Below, one piece after another: positions 20,737 through 30,334 of a stretch of DNA of 64,000 bases. The stretch is from Mumia sp. ZJ1417 (GTDB taxonomy: Bacteria > Actinomycetota > Actinomycetes > Propionibacteriales > Nocardioidaceae). The stretch is taken from contig NZ_CP059901.1 of NCBI RefSeq assembly GCF_014127285.1, forward strand, positions 868,001-932,000. Reading direction: 5' to 3'. The notes under the pieces were generated by a model. The model did no database searches. It saw nothing but the letters and a program-made list of their open reading frames with translations, and had not been told where the DNA came from. A program made the position numbers and the translations under genes. The number at the start of each line of letters is the position of its first letter. The stretch's first letter is position 1.

Positions 20737-22177
20737 TCCGACCACCACGAACGCGGGGATCCCGGTCGAGAGCGACGAGCTCTCGCTGACGCAGGGAGAC
20801 CTCGGATCGATCGTGCTGCACGACCACTACCTGATCGAGAAGATGGCGCAGTTCAACCGCGAACGGGTGCCCGAGCGGGTCGTGCACGCGAAGGGTTCGG
20901 GCGCGTTCGGTGAGCTCGAGATCACCGGTGACGTGAGTGCCTACACGAAGGCCTCGCTCTTCCAGCCGGGCAAGAAGACCCCGATGGTGGCGCGCTTCTC
21001 GACCGTCGCGGGGGAGCAGGGGAGCCCCGACACGTGGCGCGACCCCCGTGGCTTCGCGCTGAAGTTCTACACCGACGAGGGCAACTACGACATGGTCGGC
21101 AACAACACGCCGGTCTTCTTCGTCCGCGACCCGATGAAGTTCCAGGACTTCATCCGCTCGCAGAAGCGAATGCCCGACTCCGGCCTGCGCGACCACAACA
21201 TGCAGTGGGACTTCTGGAGCCTGTCCCCGGAGTCGGCGCACCAGGTGATCTGGCTGATGGGCGACCGGGGCATCCCGAGGTCGTACCGGAACATGGACGG
21301 CTTCAGCTCCCACACGTACCAGTGGATCAACGAAGCCGGCGACCGCTTCTGGGTGCGCTACCACTTCAAGACCAAGCAGGGCATCGACTTCCTGACGCAG
21401 GAGGACGCCGACCGGCTCGCCGGGAGCGACCCTGACCTGCACCGCAAGGACCTCTTCGACGCGATCGCCGACGGCAACTTCCCGAGCTGGTCGCTCGAGG
21501 TGCAGATCGTGCCGTTCGAGGAGGCGGAGTCGTACCGGTTCAACATCTTCGACCTCACCAAGACGATCTCGCAGAAGGACTACCCGCGGATCCCGGTCGG
21601 GACGATGACGCTCAACGAGAACCCGCAGAACTTCTTCGCACAGATCGAGCAGGCAGCCTTCGAGCCCAGCAACCTCGTCCCCGGCGTGTTCATCAGCCCG
21701 GACAAGATGCTGCTCGGCCGCGTGTTCTCGTACGCCGACACGCACCGCTACCGGATCGGCACCAACTACACGCAGCTGCCGGTGAACGCACCGAAGTCGC
21801 CGGTGCACACCTACTCCAAGGAGGGGGCGATGCGATACGCGTGGAACGACCCGTCGCTCCCGGTCTACGCGCCCAACTCGTACGGGGGCCCCGCGGCGGA
21901 CACGCAGCGCCTCACCGACGGCAAGGGCTGGGCCGCGTCCGGCGAGCAGATCCGTGCTCCGTACGACCTGCACCCCGAGGACGACGACTTCGGGCAGCCG
22001 GGCACGCTCTACCGCGAGGTGCTCGACGACGCCGCGCGCGCCCGCCTCGCCCACAACATCGCGGGGCACCTCGCGGACGGCGTGACGGACGAGGTGCTGC
22101 AGCGGGTATGGGTCTATCTCGGCAACGTCGACGTCGACCTCGCGACCGCGGTCCAGAAGGAGATGGGCACGCTCTAG
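20729..22177 (+). CDS. katA: Monofunctional haem catalase
   Basis: This 482-residue clade-3-size catalase decomposes hydrogen peroxide in the cytoplasm. Catalytic His lies in [13 protein letters not shown] (about residue 52), the distal Asn in [15 protein letters not shown] (about 124), and the proximal haem-ligand Tyr in [14 protein letters not shown] (about 335). ATG 20729 lies inside the end of the Fur-type gene, so the two are cotranslated. The symbol katA is by family; subtype names vary. No other catalase genes are visible nearby. Confidence 0.95.
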   Translation: MTDPTTTNAGIPVESDELSLTQGDLGSIVLHDHYLIEKMAQFNRERVPERVVHAKGSGAFGELEITGDVSAYTKASLFQPGKKTPMVARFSTVAGEQGSPDTWRDPRGFALKFYTDEGNYDMVGNNTPVFFVRDPMKFQDFIRSQKRMPDSGLRDHNMQWDFWSLSPESAHQVIWLMGDRGIPRSYRNMDGFSSHTYQWINEAGDRFWVRYHFKTKQGIDFLTQEDADRLAGSDPDLHRKDLFDAIADGNFPSWSLEVQIVPFEEAESYRFNIFDLTKTISQKDYPRIPVGTMTLNENPQNFFAQIEQAAFEPSNLVPGVFISPDKMLLGRVFSYADTHRYRIGTNYTQLPVNAPKSPVHTYSKEGAMRYAWNDPSLPVYAPNSYGGPAADTQRLTDGKGWAASGEQIRAPYDLHPEDDDFGQPGTLYREVLDDAARARLAHNIAGHLADGVTDEVLQRVWVYLGNVDVDLATAVQKEMGTL

Positions 22178-22264
22178 GGTTGCTGGTCCGGCGTGGTCGG
22201 TGCAAGGACGTGTGGTTAGGCTGAGTCCCGCGTCACGTCACCCGTACGAGAGGACCGTTCCCGC

Positions 22265-22936
22265 ATGCCCCACCGTCCCGCTCTGCGCCCGCTCCTCGCC
22301 GCCGCTGCGGCCTCGCTGATGCTCGCCGGCTGCGGGTCGACCTTCCCAGGCGACGCGGTGGTGGTGGGTTCGTCGACCCTGTCGATGGACCGCTTCGACA
22401 CGCTCGCCGACGCCGGATGCACCTATCTGGCGACGGTCGCGACCTCGCAGGGCGGTCAGGCTCCCGCGCAGGGCCAGGTCCGTCAGGTGATCGCGACCCA
22501 GCAGCTCCAGCTCGCCGGCGCGCGCAAGGTCGCCGACGACCGCGGCATCGAGGTGCCGCCGTCGCAGTACGCGCTGCAGCCGGCCGACCTCGAGCAGTTG
22601 GAGACGATGTTCGGTGGCGACCAGTTCGACGACATCGTCGAGATCCTCGAGCGCGACTTCGAGAGCCAGGCGCTGCGGACCGCGATCGGTGCAGACGACA
22701 CCGGGACCGCTCCGACCCAGGAGAACGCCGAGCAGCTGATGGGGGCCGGCACCGAGGTCGTCTCCGAGGAGCTCGTACGCGTCGACGCCGCGGTCGATCC
22801 GCGCTTCGGGATCTCCAACGACGGGCAGCCCGACCCGGCGCTGCAGCTGTCGGTCTCGCGCGAGCAGCTCGACCAGATCGACCCCACGACGCTCCCGGCC
22901 AACCAGCAGTGCCGCGGCGTAGAGTCGAGCGAGTGA
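22265..22936 (+). CDS. SurA-N-like lipoprotein of the mfd-mazG neighbourhood
   Basis: This 223-residue lipoprotein has the lipobox LAGC after a hydrophobic signal (LLAAAAASLMLAGC). The body has a predicted helical region (QVRQVIATQQLQLAGARKVADDRG, here across about 75-98) reminiscent of the SurA N-terminal chaperone domain. It lacks a peptidyl-prolyl isomerase domain. The same kind of lipoprotein is commonly found between mfd and mazG in actinobacteria. A TAGGCT box lies at 22217-22222. Its stop overlaps the start of mazG (GTGA). Its function is not established. Confidence 0.8.
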   Translation: MPHRPALRPLLAAAAASLMLAGCGSTFPGDAVVVGSSTLSMDRFDTLADAGCTYLATVATSQGGQAPAQGQVRQVIATQQLQLAGARKVADDRGIEVPPSQYALQPADLEQLETMFGGDQFDDIVEILERDFESQALRTAIGADDTGTAPTQENAEQLMGAGTEVVSEELVRVDAAVDPRFGISNDGQPDPALQLSVSREQLDQIDPTTLPANQQCRGVESSE

Positions 22937-23853
22937 GGATCCTCGTCACCAGCCCGCGTGTCGCTCCCGGCCTGCTGACGGCAGCGGGGTGGGACGCGCT
23001 CCGTGAAGCCTCGCTCGTCCTCGCCCCTGAGGACGATCCGACTGTCGAGGCCGTGCGCGCAGCAGGCGTCGACGTGCGCGTCGAGCCGCTCGGCCGACTG
23101 GACGACGTGTCCGCCGACACCGTCTGGATCGCCCCGACCGGCGATGTGGAGTGGGCCCACGCCCTGGCCGACACGCTTCTGGCCCGCTCCGAGAGCGGCA
23201 CCGAACCCGTCGGTGAGGTCGAGATCGTCTTCGGGTCGTACGACCTCCCGGGCGCGCGGCTGCTCGACCTCGTGGCGGTGATGGACCAGCTGCGCGTCGA
23301 GTGCCCCTGGACGCGCGAGCAGACGCACGCCTCGCTCCAGCAGTACCTGCTCGAGGAGTCGTACGAGGTGCTCGACGCGCTCGACCGCGGCGACACCGAC
23401 GAGCTGCGCGAGGAGCTCGGCGACCTCCTCATGCAGGTCGTGTTCCACGCGGCGGTCGCCGCACGACCGGTCGACGGCGTGAGCGACGACGGCTGGGACA
23501 TCGACGACGTCGCCGCCGGGATCGTCGAGAAGCTCGTCCGCCGCAACCCCCACGTCTTCGGCGACGGCGACGCGGCCACGGCCGACGAGGTCGATGCCGC
23601 GTGGCAGCGGCTCAAGGCGACCGAGAAGCAGCGGACCTCGGTGCTCGACGGTGTGCCCCCGACGCTGCCCGCGCTGGCGTACGCTGACAAGGTCGTGGGG
23701 CGGCTGCAGCGCGCAGGCGAGGTGGCGGCGCCAGCGGGTGACTCGCTCGGAGAGCGCCTGCTCGCCCTGGTGATCGAGGCGCGGGCGGCGGGTCAGGACC
23801 CGGAGGCTGCGCTGCGCCGTACGGTCAACGCCCTGGTGCCGTCGGTCGAGTAG
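22933..23853 (+). CDS. mazG: MazG-family nucleoside triphosphate pyrophosphohydrolase
   Basis: The protein has 306 residues. The N-terminal 110 or so (VRILVTSPRVAPGLLTAAGW...) form the poorly characterised extension typical of actinobacterial MazG. The all-alpha MazG core follows, with the metal-binding ExxE...ExxD pattern in YLLEESYEVLDAL and LREELGDLLMQVVFHAA. The enzyme hydrolyses noncanonical NTPs to NMP and pyrophosphate. GTG 22933 overlaps the lipoprotein stop codon. It is the last gene before a 259-nt gap and enolase. Confidence 0.92.
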   Translation: MRILVTSPRVAPGLLTAAGWDALREASLVLAPEDDPTVEAVRAAGVDVRVEPLGRLDDVSADTVWIAPTGDVEWAHALADTLLARSESGTEPVGEVEIVFGSYDLPGARLLDLVAVMDQLRVECPWTREQTHASLQQYLLEESYEVLDALDRGDTDELREELGDLLMQVVFHAAVAARPVDGVSDDGWDIDDVAAGIVEKLVRRNPHVFGDGDAATADEVDAAWQRLKATEKQRTSVLDGVPPTLPALAYADKVVGRLQRAGEVAAPAGDSLGERLLALVIEARAAGQDPEAALRRTVNALVPSVE

Positions 23854-23859
23854 GGCGAG

Positions 23860-23995
23860 CGCTGGCGGAGACCGTTTCGAGGCCACGGGCGGGTGCTCGG
23901 CGACGTGTCGAGTCGGTCGCTGAGTGTGTCGAAGTGGCGCCGAGTGGTCTCGTACGTCCGCGCCCTTGGGGGCTCGGACTCCTCGACCAGCGGAA
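23860..23995. repeat. Degenerate interspersed palindromic element upstream of eno
   Basis: The mazG-eno gap contains CCGTTTCGAGGCC, several TCGAGTC/TCGAAGT words and CTCCTCGACCAGCGG (23979-23993). These look like pieces of the GTTTCGA...CTCGACCACCGG extragenic element whose short form is also inside mfd. No gene is seen in this gap. Confidence 0.4.
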
Positions 23996-24069
23996 GATCG
24001 GGGGCTCGGGTTGCCCGGCCGTCGGCGCGCCACGGCACGGACGAGGACGACCCCGACGGGTGTGCCTCT

Positions 24070-24075
24070 TAGGAT
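24070..24075 (+). promoter_or_regulatory. -10 box TAGGAT of eno
   Basis: TAGGAT lies 37 nt before the enolase GTG, leaving a short leader that contains AGGAG (24102-24106) as ribosome site. No clear -35 hexamer is seen. Confidence 0.4.
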
Positions 24076-24103
24076 GTGTACGAACCCCACCGTCCTGCAC
24101 TAG

Positions 24104-25390
<1,287 letters not shown>

Positions 25391-25393
25391 CGC

Positions 25394-25957
25394 GTGCCGT
25401 CCCCGTCGCGCCGCGACCCGAGGAGGAGCCCCGCCGGCCGGCCGGGTGCGCCTCGTCGTGGTCGTGGCGCGACACCGGCCGCCGAGGCCGTCACCACGTA
25501 CGGACGCCCGCGCCTGACCCGCCGCATGGCGGTGCTGCTGCTGGTGCTGCTGGTGCTCGCCATCTCGTACGCGTCGAGCCTGAAGGCCTTCCTCCAGCAG
25601 CGCGACGCCCTCGCGACGGCGCGGGCGCAGATCGCCGAGTCCACGCAGGCGCTCGACGACCTCGAGAAGCAGAAGGCTCGCTTCGACGATCCCGAGTACG
25701 TCGAGCAGCAGGCGCGCTCGCGCTTCGGCTGGCTGATGCCGGGCGAGGTCGGGTTCACCGTGCTCGGCCCTGACGGCAAGCCCGTCGGCAAGGGCCCCGA
25801 GCTGCCCGACGCGTCCCCGACCAGCGCTGCGCAAACCGAGTGGTACTCCACGCTGTGGACGTCGGTGGAGCGCGCCGGCGGAGTGCCCGACCCCACGACC
25901 CCCGCGACGTCGCCCGACGTCGTCGTGACGCCGAAGAAGCAGGACGAAGGACAGTGA
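25394..25957 (+). CDS. FtsB/DivIC-family septum formation initiator
   Basis: This 187-residue bitopic protein has a basic, Pro/Arg-rich cytoplasmic N-terminus (1-42), one membrane helix (about 44-60) and a short coiled coil (RDALATARAQIAESTQALDDLEKQ in part, about 66-95). A DPEYVEQQARSRFGWLMPGE motif, characteristic of DivIC/FtsB, follows. The Pro-rich tail is variable. It acts in the divisome with FtsL and FtsQ. It starts 3 nt after eno and overlaps the DUF501 gene by 4 nt. Confidence 0.92.
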   Translation: MPSPSRRDPRRSPAGRPGAPRRGRGATPAAEAVTTYGRPRLTRRMAVLLLVLLVLAISYASSLKAFLQQRDALATARAQIAESTQALDDLEKQKARFDDPEYVEQQARSRFGWLMPGEVGFTVLGPDGKPVGKGPELPDASPTSAAQTEWYSTLWTSVERAGGVPDPTTPATSPDVVVTPKKQDEGQ

Positions 25958-26490
25958 CCGACCCGATTCCCCCGACCCAGGCCGACCTCGACGCGATCCG
26001 CGAGCAGCTCGGCCGTACACCGCGGGGCGTGGTCGAGATCGCGAGCCGCTGCCCGTCCGGGCACCCCAACGTCGTCAAGACCGAGCCCCGCCTGCCGGAC
26101 GGTACGCCGTTCCCGACGCTGTACTACGTCACGTGCGCGCGGATCAACGGCATGCTCGGCACGCTCGAGGCGTCCGGGCTGATGCGCGAGATGAGTGAAC
26201 GGCTCGCCGAGGATCCCGAGCTCGCGGCCGCATATCAGCGCGCGCACGAGTCGTACCTCGCCGAGCGGCGGCAGATCGCCGATGTGCCCGAGATCGACGG
26301 GGTGTCGGCCGGCGGCATGCCGACCCGCGTGAAGTGCCTGCACGTGCTCGCGGGCCACGCGCTGGCGAAGGGGCCGGGCGTCAACCCGCTCGGCGACGAG
26401 ACGATCCGCGTGCTCGGCGACTGGTGGACAGGGACGACCTGCGACGGTCCTGGCGCCCCGCCTGCGCAGCTCCAGAGCGACACGCCGTGA
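25954..26490 (+). CDS. DUF501 family protein
   Basis: This 178-residue soluble protein has the DUF501 signature: EIASRCPSGHPNVVKTEPRL in part, FPTLYYVTCARINGMLGTLE in part, and MPTRVKCLHVLAGHALAKG near 125-143. Conserved Cys and His residues suggest a metal or redox site, but the function is unknown. GTG 25954 overlaps the divIC stop (GTGA), and its own stop overlaps the ppx start. The linkage eno-divIC-DUF501-ppx is a conserved actinobacterial arrangement. Confidence 0.92.
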   Translation: MTDPIPPTQADLDAIREQLGRTPRGVVEIASRCPSGHPNVVKTEPRLPDGTPFPTLYYVTCARINGMLGTLEASGLMREMSERLAEDPELAAAYQRAHESYLAERRQIADVPEIDGVSAGGMPTRVKCLHVLAGHALAKGPGVNPLGDETIRVLGDWWTGTTCDGPGAPPAQLQSDTP

Positions 26491-27401
26491 CGCGAGTCGC
26501 CGCGATCGACTGCGGCACGAACTCGATCCGGCTGCTCGTCACAGACCTCGACGCGGACACCGGCACGGCGGACGACCAGGTTCGGCAGATGGAGATCGTG
26601 CGGCTCGGCTACGGCGTCGACCGTACGGGCAGGCTCGACGTCCGCGCGTTGGAGCGGACGTTCGCTGCGTGTGAGGACTACGCACGGGTGATCGCCGAGC
26701 TCGGTGCGGAGCGGGTCCGGTTCGTCGCGACGTCCGCGACGCGCGACGCCGACAACGCCGACGTGTTTGCGGACGGCGTGCGCGAGCGCCTCGGAGTCGG
26801 CCCCGACGTCGTCACCGGCTCGGAGGAGGCCGCGCTGTCGTTCGCGGGGGCGGCGCGCGACCTGCCCGGTGTCGCGCAGCCCGTCCTCGTCGTCGACCTG
26901 GGTGGAGGCTCGACGGAGCTGATCCTGGGCGAGGACGGTGTCGCGGGGGCCGAGCAGTCGCTCGACATCGGCTCCGTACGGATGACCGAGCGCCACCTGC
27001 GCAGCGACCCGCCGACCGCGGCGGAGATCGTGGAGTGCGCAGCGGACGTCGACGCGGTCCTTGACGCGAGCACGGTGGACGTCGCGCAGGCCCGTACGGT
27101 CGTGGGTGTCGCGGGCACGATCACGACGGTGGCCGCGCACGTGCTCGGCCTCGAGGAGTACGACTCCACCCGCATCCACCACGCGCAGCTGCCCGTCGCG
27201 GACGTCCTCGCCTCGTGCGACGCGCTCCTCGCCGCGTCGGTCGAGGAGCGCCGGTCGTGGTCGTTCATGCATCCCGGGCGCGCGGACGTGATCGGTGGGG
27301 GAGCGGTGATCCTGTCGCGCCTCCTCGCTCGTACGACACCCGACGCGCTCGTCGTCTCCGAGCACGACATCCTCGACGGCATCGCCTGGTCGCTGGTCTG
27401 A
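26487..27401 (+). CDS. ppx: Ppx/GppA-family exopolyphosphatase
   Basis: This 304-residue ASKHA-fold enzyme starts VTRVAAIDCGTNSIRLLV and has the second phosphate-binding loop VVDLGGGSTELIL (about 134-146) and GVAGTITTVAAH (about 208-219). It hydrolyses polyphosphate or pppGpp. The length of about 300 fits the short actinobacterial Ppx1 form, without the C-terminal HD-like domain of long GppA. GTG 26487 overlaps the DUF501 stop. Confidence 0.93.
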   Translation: MTRVAAIDCGTNSIRLLVTDLDADTGTADDQVRQMEIVRLGYGVDRTGRLDVRALERTFAACEDYARVIAELGAERVRFVATSATRDADNADVFADGVRERLGVGPDVVTGSEEAALSFAGAARDLPGVAQPVLVVDLGGGSTELILGEDGVAGAEQSLDIGSVRMTERHLRSDPPTAAEIVECAADVDAVLDASTVDVAQARTVVGVAGTITTVAAHVLGLEEYDSTRIHHAQLPVADVLASCDALLAASVEERRSWSFMHPGRADVIGGGAVILSRLLARTTPDALVVSEHDILDGIAWSLV

Positions 27402-27408
27402 GCGCGGC

Positions 27409-27660
27409 TCAGGCGCCGATCGCAGTGACGGACCGGGCGCCCCAGACCTTCTGGAGGATGCCATCGAGCACGTGCGCACGGTCGAACTGCAGCGCCCACG
27501 CGCGTGCGGCCTCCGCGCGCCGGACCCGTCGCCCGGTCGTGGTCGAACGCGTTGCGCCACCCCGCCGCGTACGGGTCGAGCTCGGCGACCAGCGTCTTCT
27601 CGCCGACGTGCTTGTGCGCCACCCCGCGCAGCAGGTAGTCCTCCCCGTACGTAGCGCAAA
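27409..27660 (-). pseudogene. Decayed C-terminal gene fragment with frameshifts
   Basis: On the minus strand a readable peptide, EDYLLRGVAHKHVGEKTLVA...GWRNAFDHDRATG, must shift frame near 27530 to continue as RRAEAARAWALQFDRAHVL...VWGARSVTAIGA and reach the stop at 27409. A second shift near 27640 joins it to RNERLRYVRG. No intact start exists. The tail is loosely like a glycosyltransferase C-terminus, but I cannot name the family. It lies 7 nt after ppx and abuts the VapBC-like pair. Confidence 0.5.
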
Positions 27661-27675
27661 CGCTCGTTCCGCGGG

Positions 27676-27966
27676 GTGTCCGCGGCGGCGTTTCGCCACG
27701 GTGACGGTTGCCTGACGGGCACCCACGCCCTCGTCCGCCGGCTCGCCGAGGTCACGGGCACGAGCCAGACCAGCGCCGTCGAAGATGCGGTACGACGGCG
27801 GCTGGCCGAGCTGGAGGCCGAAGGCGCGTCGGTGGTGCAGGCGGCCGACCACCAGCGCGTCGAGCGACTGCTCGTCGAGTTCCGACGCGACCTCACCGAC
27901 GAGGACCGACGCACGATGAGCCTCGCTGACGACGCTGTGTACGACGAGCACGGGCTCCCGCGGTGA
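27676..27966 (+). CDS. VapB-like ribbon-helix-helix antitoxin (start uncertain)
   Basis: Residues 19-45 (ALVRRLAEVTGTSQTSAVEDAVRRRL, cited in part) match the helix region of VapB-type antitoxins. The acidic C-terminus would wrap around the toxin. The stop overlaps the toxin start. From GTG 27676 the N-terminus (MSAAAFRHGDGCLTGTH) does not look like the usual beta-strand. By contrast, GTG 27701 in another frame reads VTVA and then hits TGA. One missing base near 27712 would give MTVALTGTHALVRRLAEV, an ideal VapB start. The antitoxin may therefore be frameshifted or use a rare start. Confidence 0.6.
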   Translation: MSAAAFRHGDGCLTGTHALVRRLAEVTGTSQTSAVEDAVRRRLAELEAEGASVVQAADHQRVERLLVEFRRDLTDEDRRTMSLADDAVYDEHGLPR

Positions 27967-28361
27967 TCGTCGATACGTCGGCGCTCGTCGCGATCCTGCT
28001 GGGCGAGCCGGAGGCCGAGGCCCTGACCGCAGCACTCCTTGCGGACCCCGAGCCGAGGATCTCGACCGCGACGCTCGTCGAGCTGTACGCGGTGGTCGAC
28101 AGCCGGTCGGCCCCGCAGCAGCGCCGTCGTGTCGACCGGCTGCTCGAGGCCTTCGGGGTCGTCCCCGTCGCGTTCACCGCCGCGCATGCGGCGATCGCGC
28201 GCGACGCATACCGCGACTTCGGGTGCGGGAGCGGCCACCCCGCACAGCTCAACCTCGGTGACTGCTTCGCCTATGCACTCGCTTCGGCGGAGCGCGAGCC
28301 GCTGCTGTCCGTCGGCGACGACTTCCTCCACACCGACATTCCGTCGGCGCTCGCACTCTGA
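27963..28361 (+). CDS. vapC: VapC-type PIN-domain ribonuclease toxin
   Basis: This 132-residue PIN protein starts MIVDTSALVAILLGE. Candidate metal-binding acids are Asp4, Glu40, Asp100 (LGDCFAYALA) and Asp119/120, the full PIN set. VapC toxins cleave tRNA or rRNA. The GTG start overlaps the antitoxin stop (GTGA), the standard operon layout. Convergent with the NAD(P)H-binding reductase gene 21 nt downstream. Confidence 0.88.
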   Translation: MIVDTSALVAILLGEPEAEALTAALLADPEPRISTATLVELYAVVDSRSAPQQRRRVDRLLEAFGVVPVAFTAAHAAIARDAYRDFGCGSGHPAQLNLGDCFAYALASAEREPLLSVGDDFLHTDIPSALAL

Positions 28362-28382
28362 GCGGCCCGCTCCGCCTGCGCC

Positions 28383-29027
28383 CTACGAGGTGTGGCGCTC
28401 CACGCCCACGTGCGTCCGCGACACGCTCGGCGCGTCGACCTCGTCGAGCAGAGCGCGCGCGAAGTCCTCGTACGTGATGCGGCTGTCCGCGTCGGCCGGC
28501 GCCACCGCGTACCCGCCGGTCGACGTCCCGCCGTGGTCGAAGTCCCCGGAGGGCGACAGCGACACCCAGTCCAGCCCGTCGCCGGCCTCCGCGAACGCGT
28601 CGGTCGCGGCGGCGTGCGCAAGGAAGAAGTCGCGGTGCTCGTTCGGATAGCCGCCGGTGTCCATCAGCGGCGTGCCGTCCGCCGTCGGCAGCAGCGACGC
28701 GAGCCCCACCCACACCAGCCGCGTCACCCCGGCGTGCGCGAGCCCGGTGGTCAAGGCGTGCGCGGTGGCGACGAAGAACCCCCGCGGGTCCGTCGAGGAC
28801 GTGTCGTACACCGCCGCGACCACCGCGTCGTGCCCCGCCGCAAGCGTGCCGAGCGTGTCCGCGTCTGTGACGTCGCCCGCGACGAGCGTGACGCCCGGCC
28901 CGGCGAGGTCCCCGTACCGTCCGGGATCTCGGACCACCGCCGTCACCTCGTGCCCGCGCCGTACGGCCTCTGCGGTCGCAGCGCGACCTGCCCGCCCTCC
29001 GGCCCCGACGACCATGATCTTGCCCAT
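28383..29027 (-). CDS. NAD(P)H-binding atypical short-chain reductase
   Basis: This 214-residue protein with a Rossmann fold starts MGKIMVVGAGGRAGRAATAEA. It carries the VTAVVRDPGRY and GDVTDADTL segments of NmrA/YwnB-like NAD(P)H-binding proteins. I chose ATG 29027 over ATG 29033 because AGGAGGT then stands 6 nt away. The gene diverges from an HxlR regulator, a frequent regulator-reductase pair that responds to quinones or aldehydes. Its substrate is unknown. Confidence 0.85.
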   Translation of the reverse strand: MGKIMVVGAGGRAGRAATAEAVRRGHEVTAVVRDPGRYGDLAGPGVTLVAGDVTDADTLGTLAAGHDAVVAAVYDTSSTDPRGFFVATAHALTTGLAHAGVTRLVWVGLASLLPTADGTPLMDTGGYPNEHRDFFLAHAAATDAFAEAGDGLDWVSLSPSGDFDHGGTSTGGYAVAPADADSRITYEDFARALLDEVDAPSVSRTHVGVERHTS

Positions 29028-29123
29028 CCCCATACCTCCTGCGTGGTGTCACCGGCGCCCTGCCGGAGCCCGGACGCTAGCGAGAGGGCTGGTTTCCGTT
29101 CGGAAACCGTCGTGCCTCGTGAC

Positions 29124-29129
29124 TAGGGT
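29124..29129 (+). promoter_or_regulatory. -10 box TAGGGT of the hxlR gene
   Basis: TAGGGT ends 6 nt before GTG 29136, and no ribosome-binding site is present, which fits a leaderless message. Confidence 0.45.
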
Positions 29130-29135
29130 GGTCAG

Positions 29136-29519
29136 GTGCTCGCGCCTCTCGATCCCGACATGTTCGATCCCGCGTGCCCGTCCTCGCTGTCGCCGGTCCG
29201 GGTGGGCGACAAGTGGGGTGCGCTGATCGTGCGCTGCCTCGCCGAGGGGCCGCGCCGTTTCGGTGAGCTGAGGGTCCCGCTGCGGGGCATCACCGCCAAG
29301 GTGCTGACGTCGTCGCTGCGGACGCTGGAGCGCGAAGGCTACGTCCTCCGTACGGAGGTGGCCGGCCGTGAGCGCCGTGTCGACTACGCGCTCACCGACC
29401 TCGGACGCAGCCTCCTGACACCGCTCGACGCGGTGTGCTCGTGGGCCGACGAGCACTGGGACGAGATCCTCGACGCCGCCGACGCGGCGCTCACGCGCGA
29501 CCGGGCGGTGTCGCTCTGA
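29136..29519 (+). CDS. HxlR-family winged-helix regulator
   Basis: The protein has 127 residues. The HxlR fold is clear from [37 protein letters not shown] and [15 protein letters not shown], followed by [13 protein letters not shown]. The conserved Cys at about residue 11 is a possible redox or aldehyde sensor, as in several HxlR proteins. It is divergent from the NAD(P)H-binding reductase, its likely target. Its stop overlaps the apparent CTG start of the uracil-DNA glycosylase gene. Confidence 0.9.
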   Translation: MLAPLDPDMFDPACPSSLSPVRVGDKWGALIVRCLAEGPRRFGELRVPLRGITAKVLTSSLRTLEREGYVLRTEVAGRERRVDYALTDLGRSLLTPLDAVCSWADEHWDEILDAADAALTRDRAVSL

Positions 29520-30334
29520 CGTCCACCGACTTCACCTCACCGGTCACCCCGGGGACGGGGTGGCCCGACGATCGGGCGACGCCCACGACGCCGGTCGCGC
29601 ACGACGCCGAGCAGGTACGCGAGCTGGCGGCGTCCGCGGCTCCGCTGCACGAGCTCGACGCCCGCGTCTCTGTCTGCCGGGCGTGCCCGCGGCTGGTCGA
29701 GTGGCGCGAGGAGGTCGCCGTCACGAAGCGGCGCGCGTTCGCCGACGAGCCATACTGGGGCCGCCCGATCCCCGGCTGGGGCGACCCTGACCCACGGGTG
29801 CTGATCGTCGGCCTCGCGCCGGCCGCGCACGGCGGCAACCGTACGGGGCGGATCTTCACCGGCGACCGCTCGGGCGACTGGCTCTTCGCGTCCCTCCACC
29901 GGGTCGGGCTCGCCGCGCAGGCGACCAGCGTCCACGCCGGCGACGGCCAGCGGCTGATCGGTGGCCGCATGGTCGCTGCCGTCCGCTGCGCACCGCCCGC
30001 GAACAAACCCACCACGGAGGAGCGCGACACGTGTGCACCCTGGCTGGAGGAGGAGCTGCGTCTCGTCCTCCCGTCGGTCCGCGCGATCGTCGCGCTCGGG
30101 TCGTACGGATGGGATGCGACGCTGCGGACCTTCGCTGCGCTCGGGGCGAAGGTGCCGAGGCCACGGCCGAAGTTCGGGCATGGTGTCGACGCCACACTCC
30201 CGAAACCTTCGGGCGGTACGGTCCACCTCCTGGGCTGTTTCCACCCCAGCCAGCAGAACACGTTCACAGGACGGCTCACCGAGCCCATGCTCGACACCGT
30301 CATGGCACGCGCAAAGGAGGTCAGCGATGCCTGA
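29516..30334 (+). CDS. Type 5 uracil-DNA glycosylase (UdgB)
   Basis: This protein of about 272 residues has the family 5 motif [20 protein letters not shown], and motif [13 protein letters not shown]. Four Cys (CRACPRL and later [16 protein letters not shown]) form the usual iron-sulphur cluster. The enzyme excises uracil and hypoxanthine from DNA. The N-terminus expected from the family begins near [11 protein letters not shown]. The only start giving it is CTG 29516, which overlaps the hxlR stop as CTGA. A GTG at 29435 would instead overlap hxlR by 85 nt. Its end overlaps the next gene by 8 nt. Confidence 0.88.
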   Translation: MTSTDFTSPVTPGTGWPDDRATPTTPVAHDAEQVRELAASAAPLHELDARVSVCRACPRLVEWREEVAVTKRRAFADEPYWGRPIPGWGDPDPRVLIVGLAPAAHGGNRTGRIFTGDRSGDWLFASLHRVGLAAQATSVHAGDGQRLIGGRMVAAVRCAPPANKPTTEERDTCAPWLEEELRLVLPSVRAIVALGSYGWDATLRTFAALGAKVPRPRPKFGHGVDATLPKPSGGTVHLLGCFHPSQQNTFTGRLTEPMLDTVMARAKEVSDA

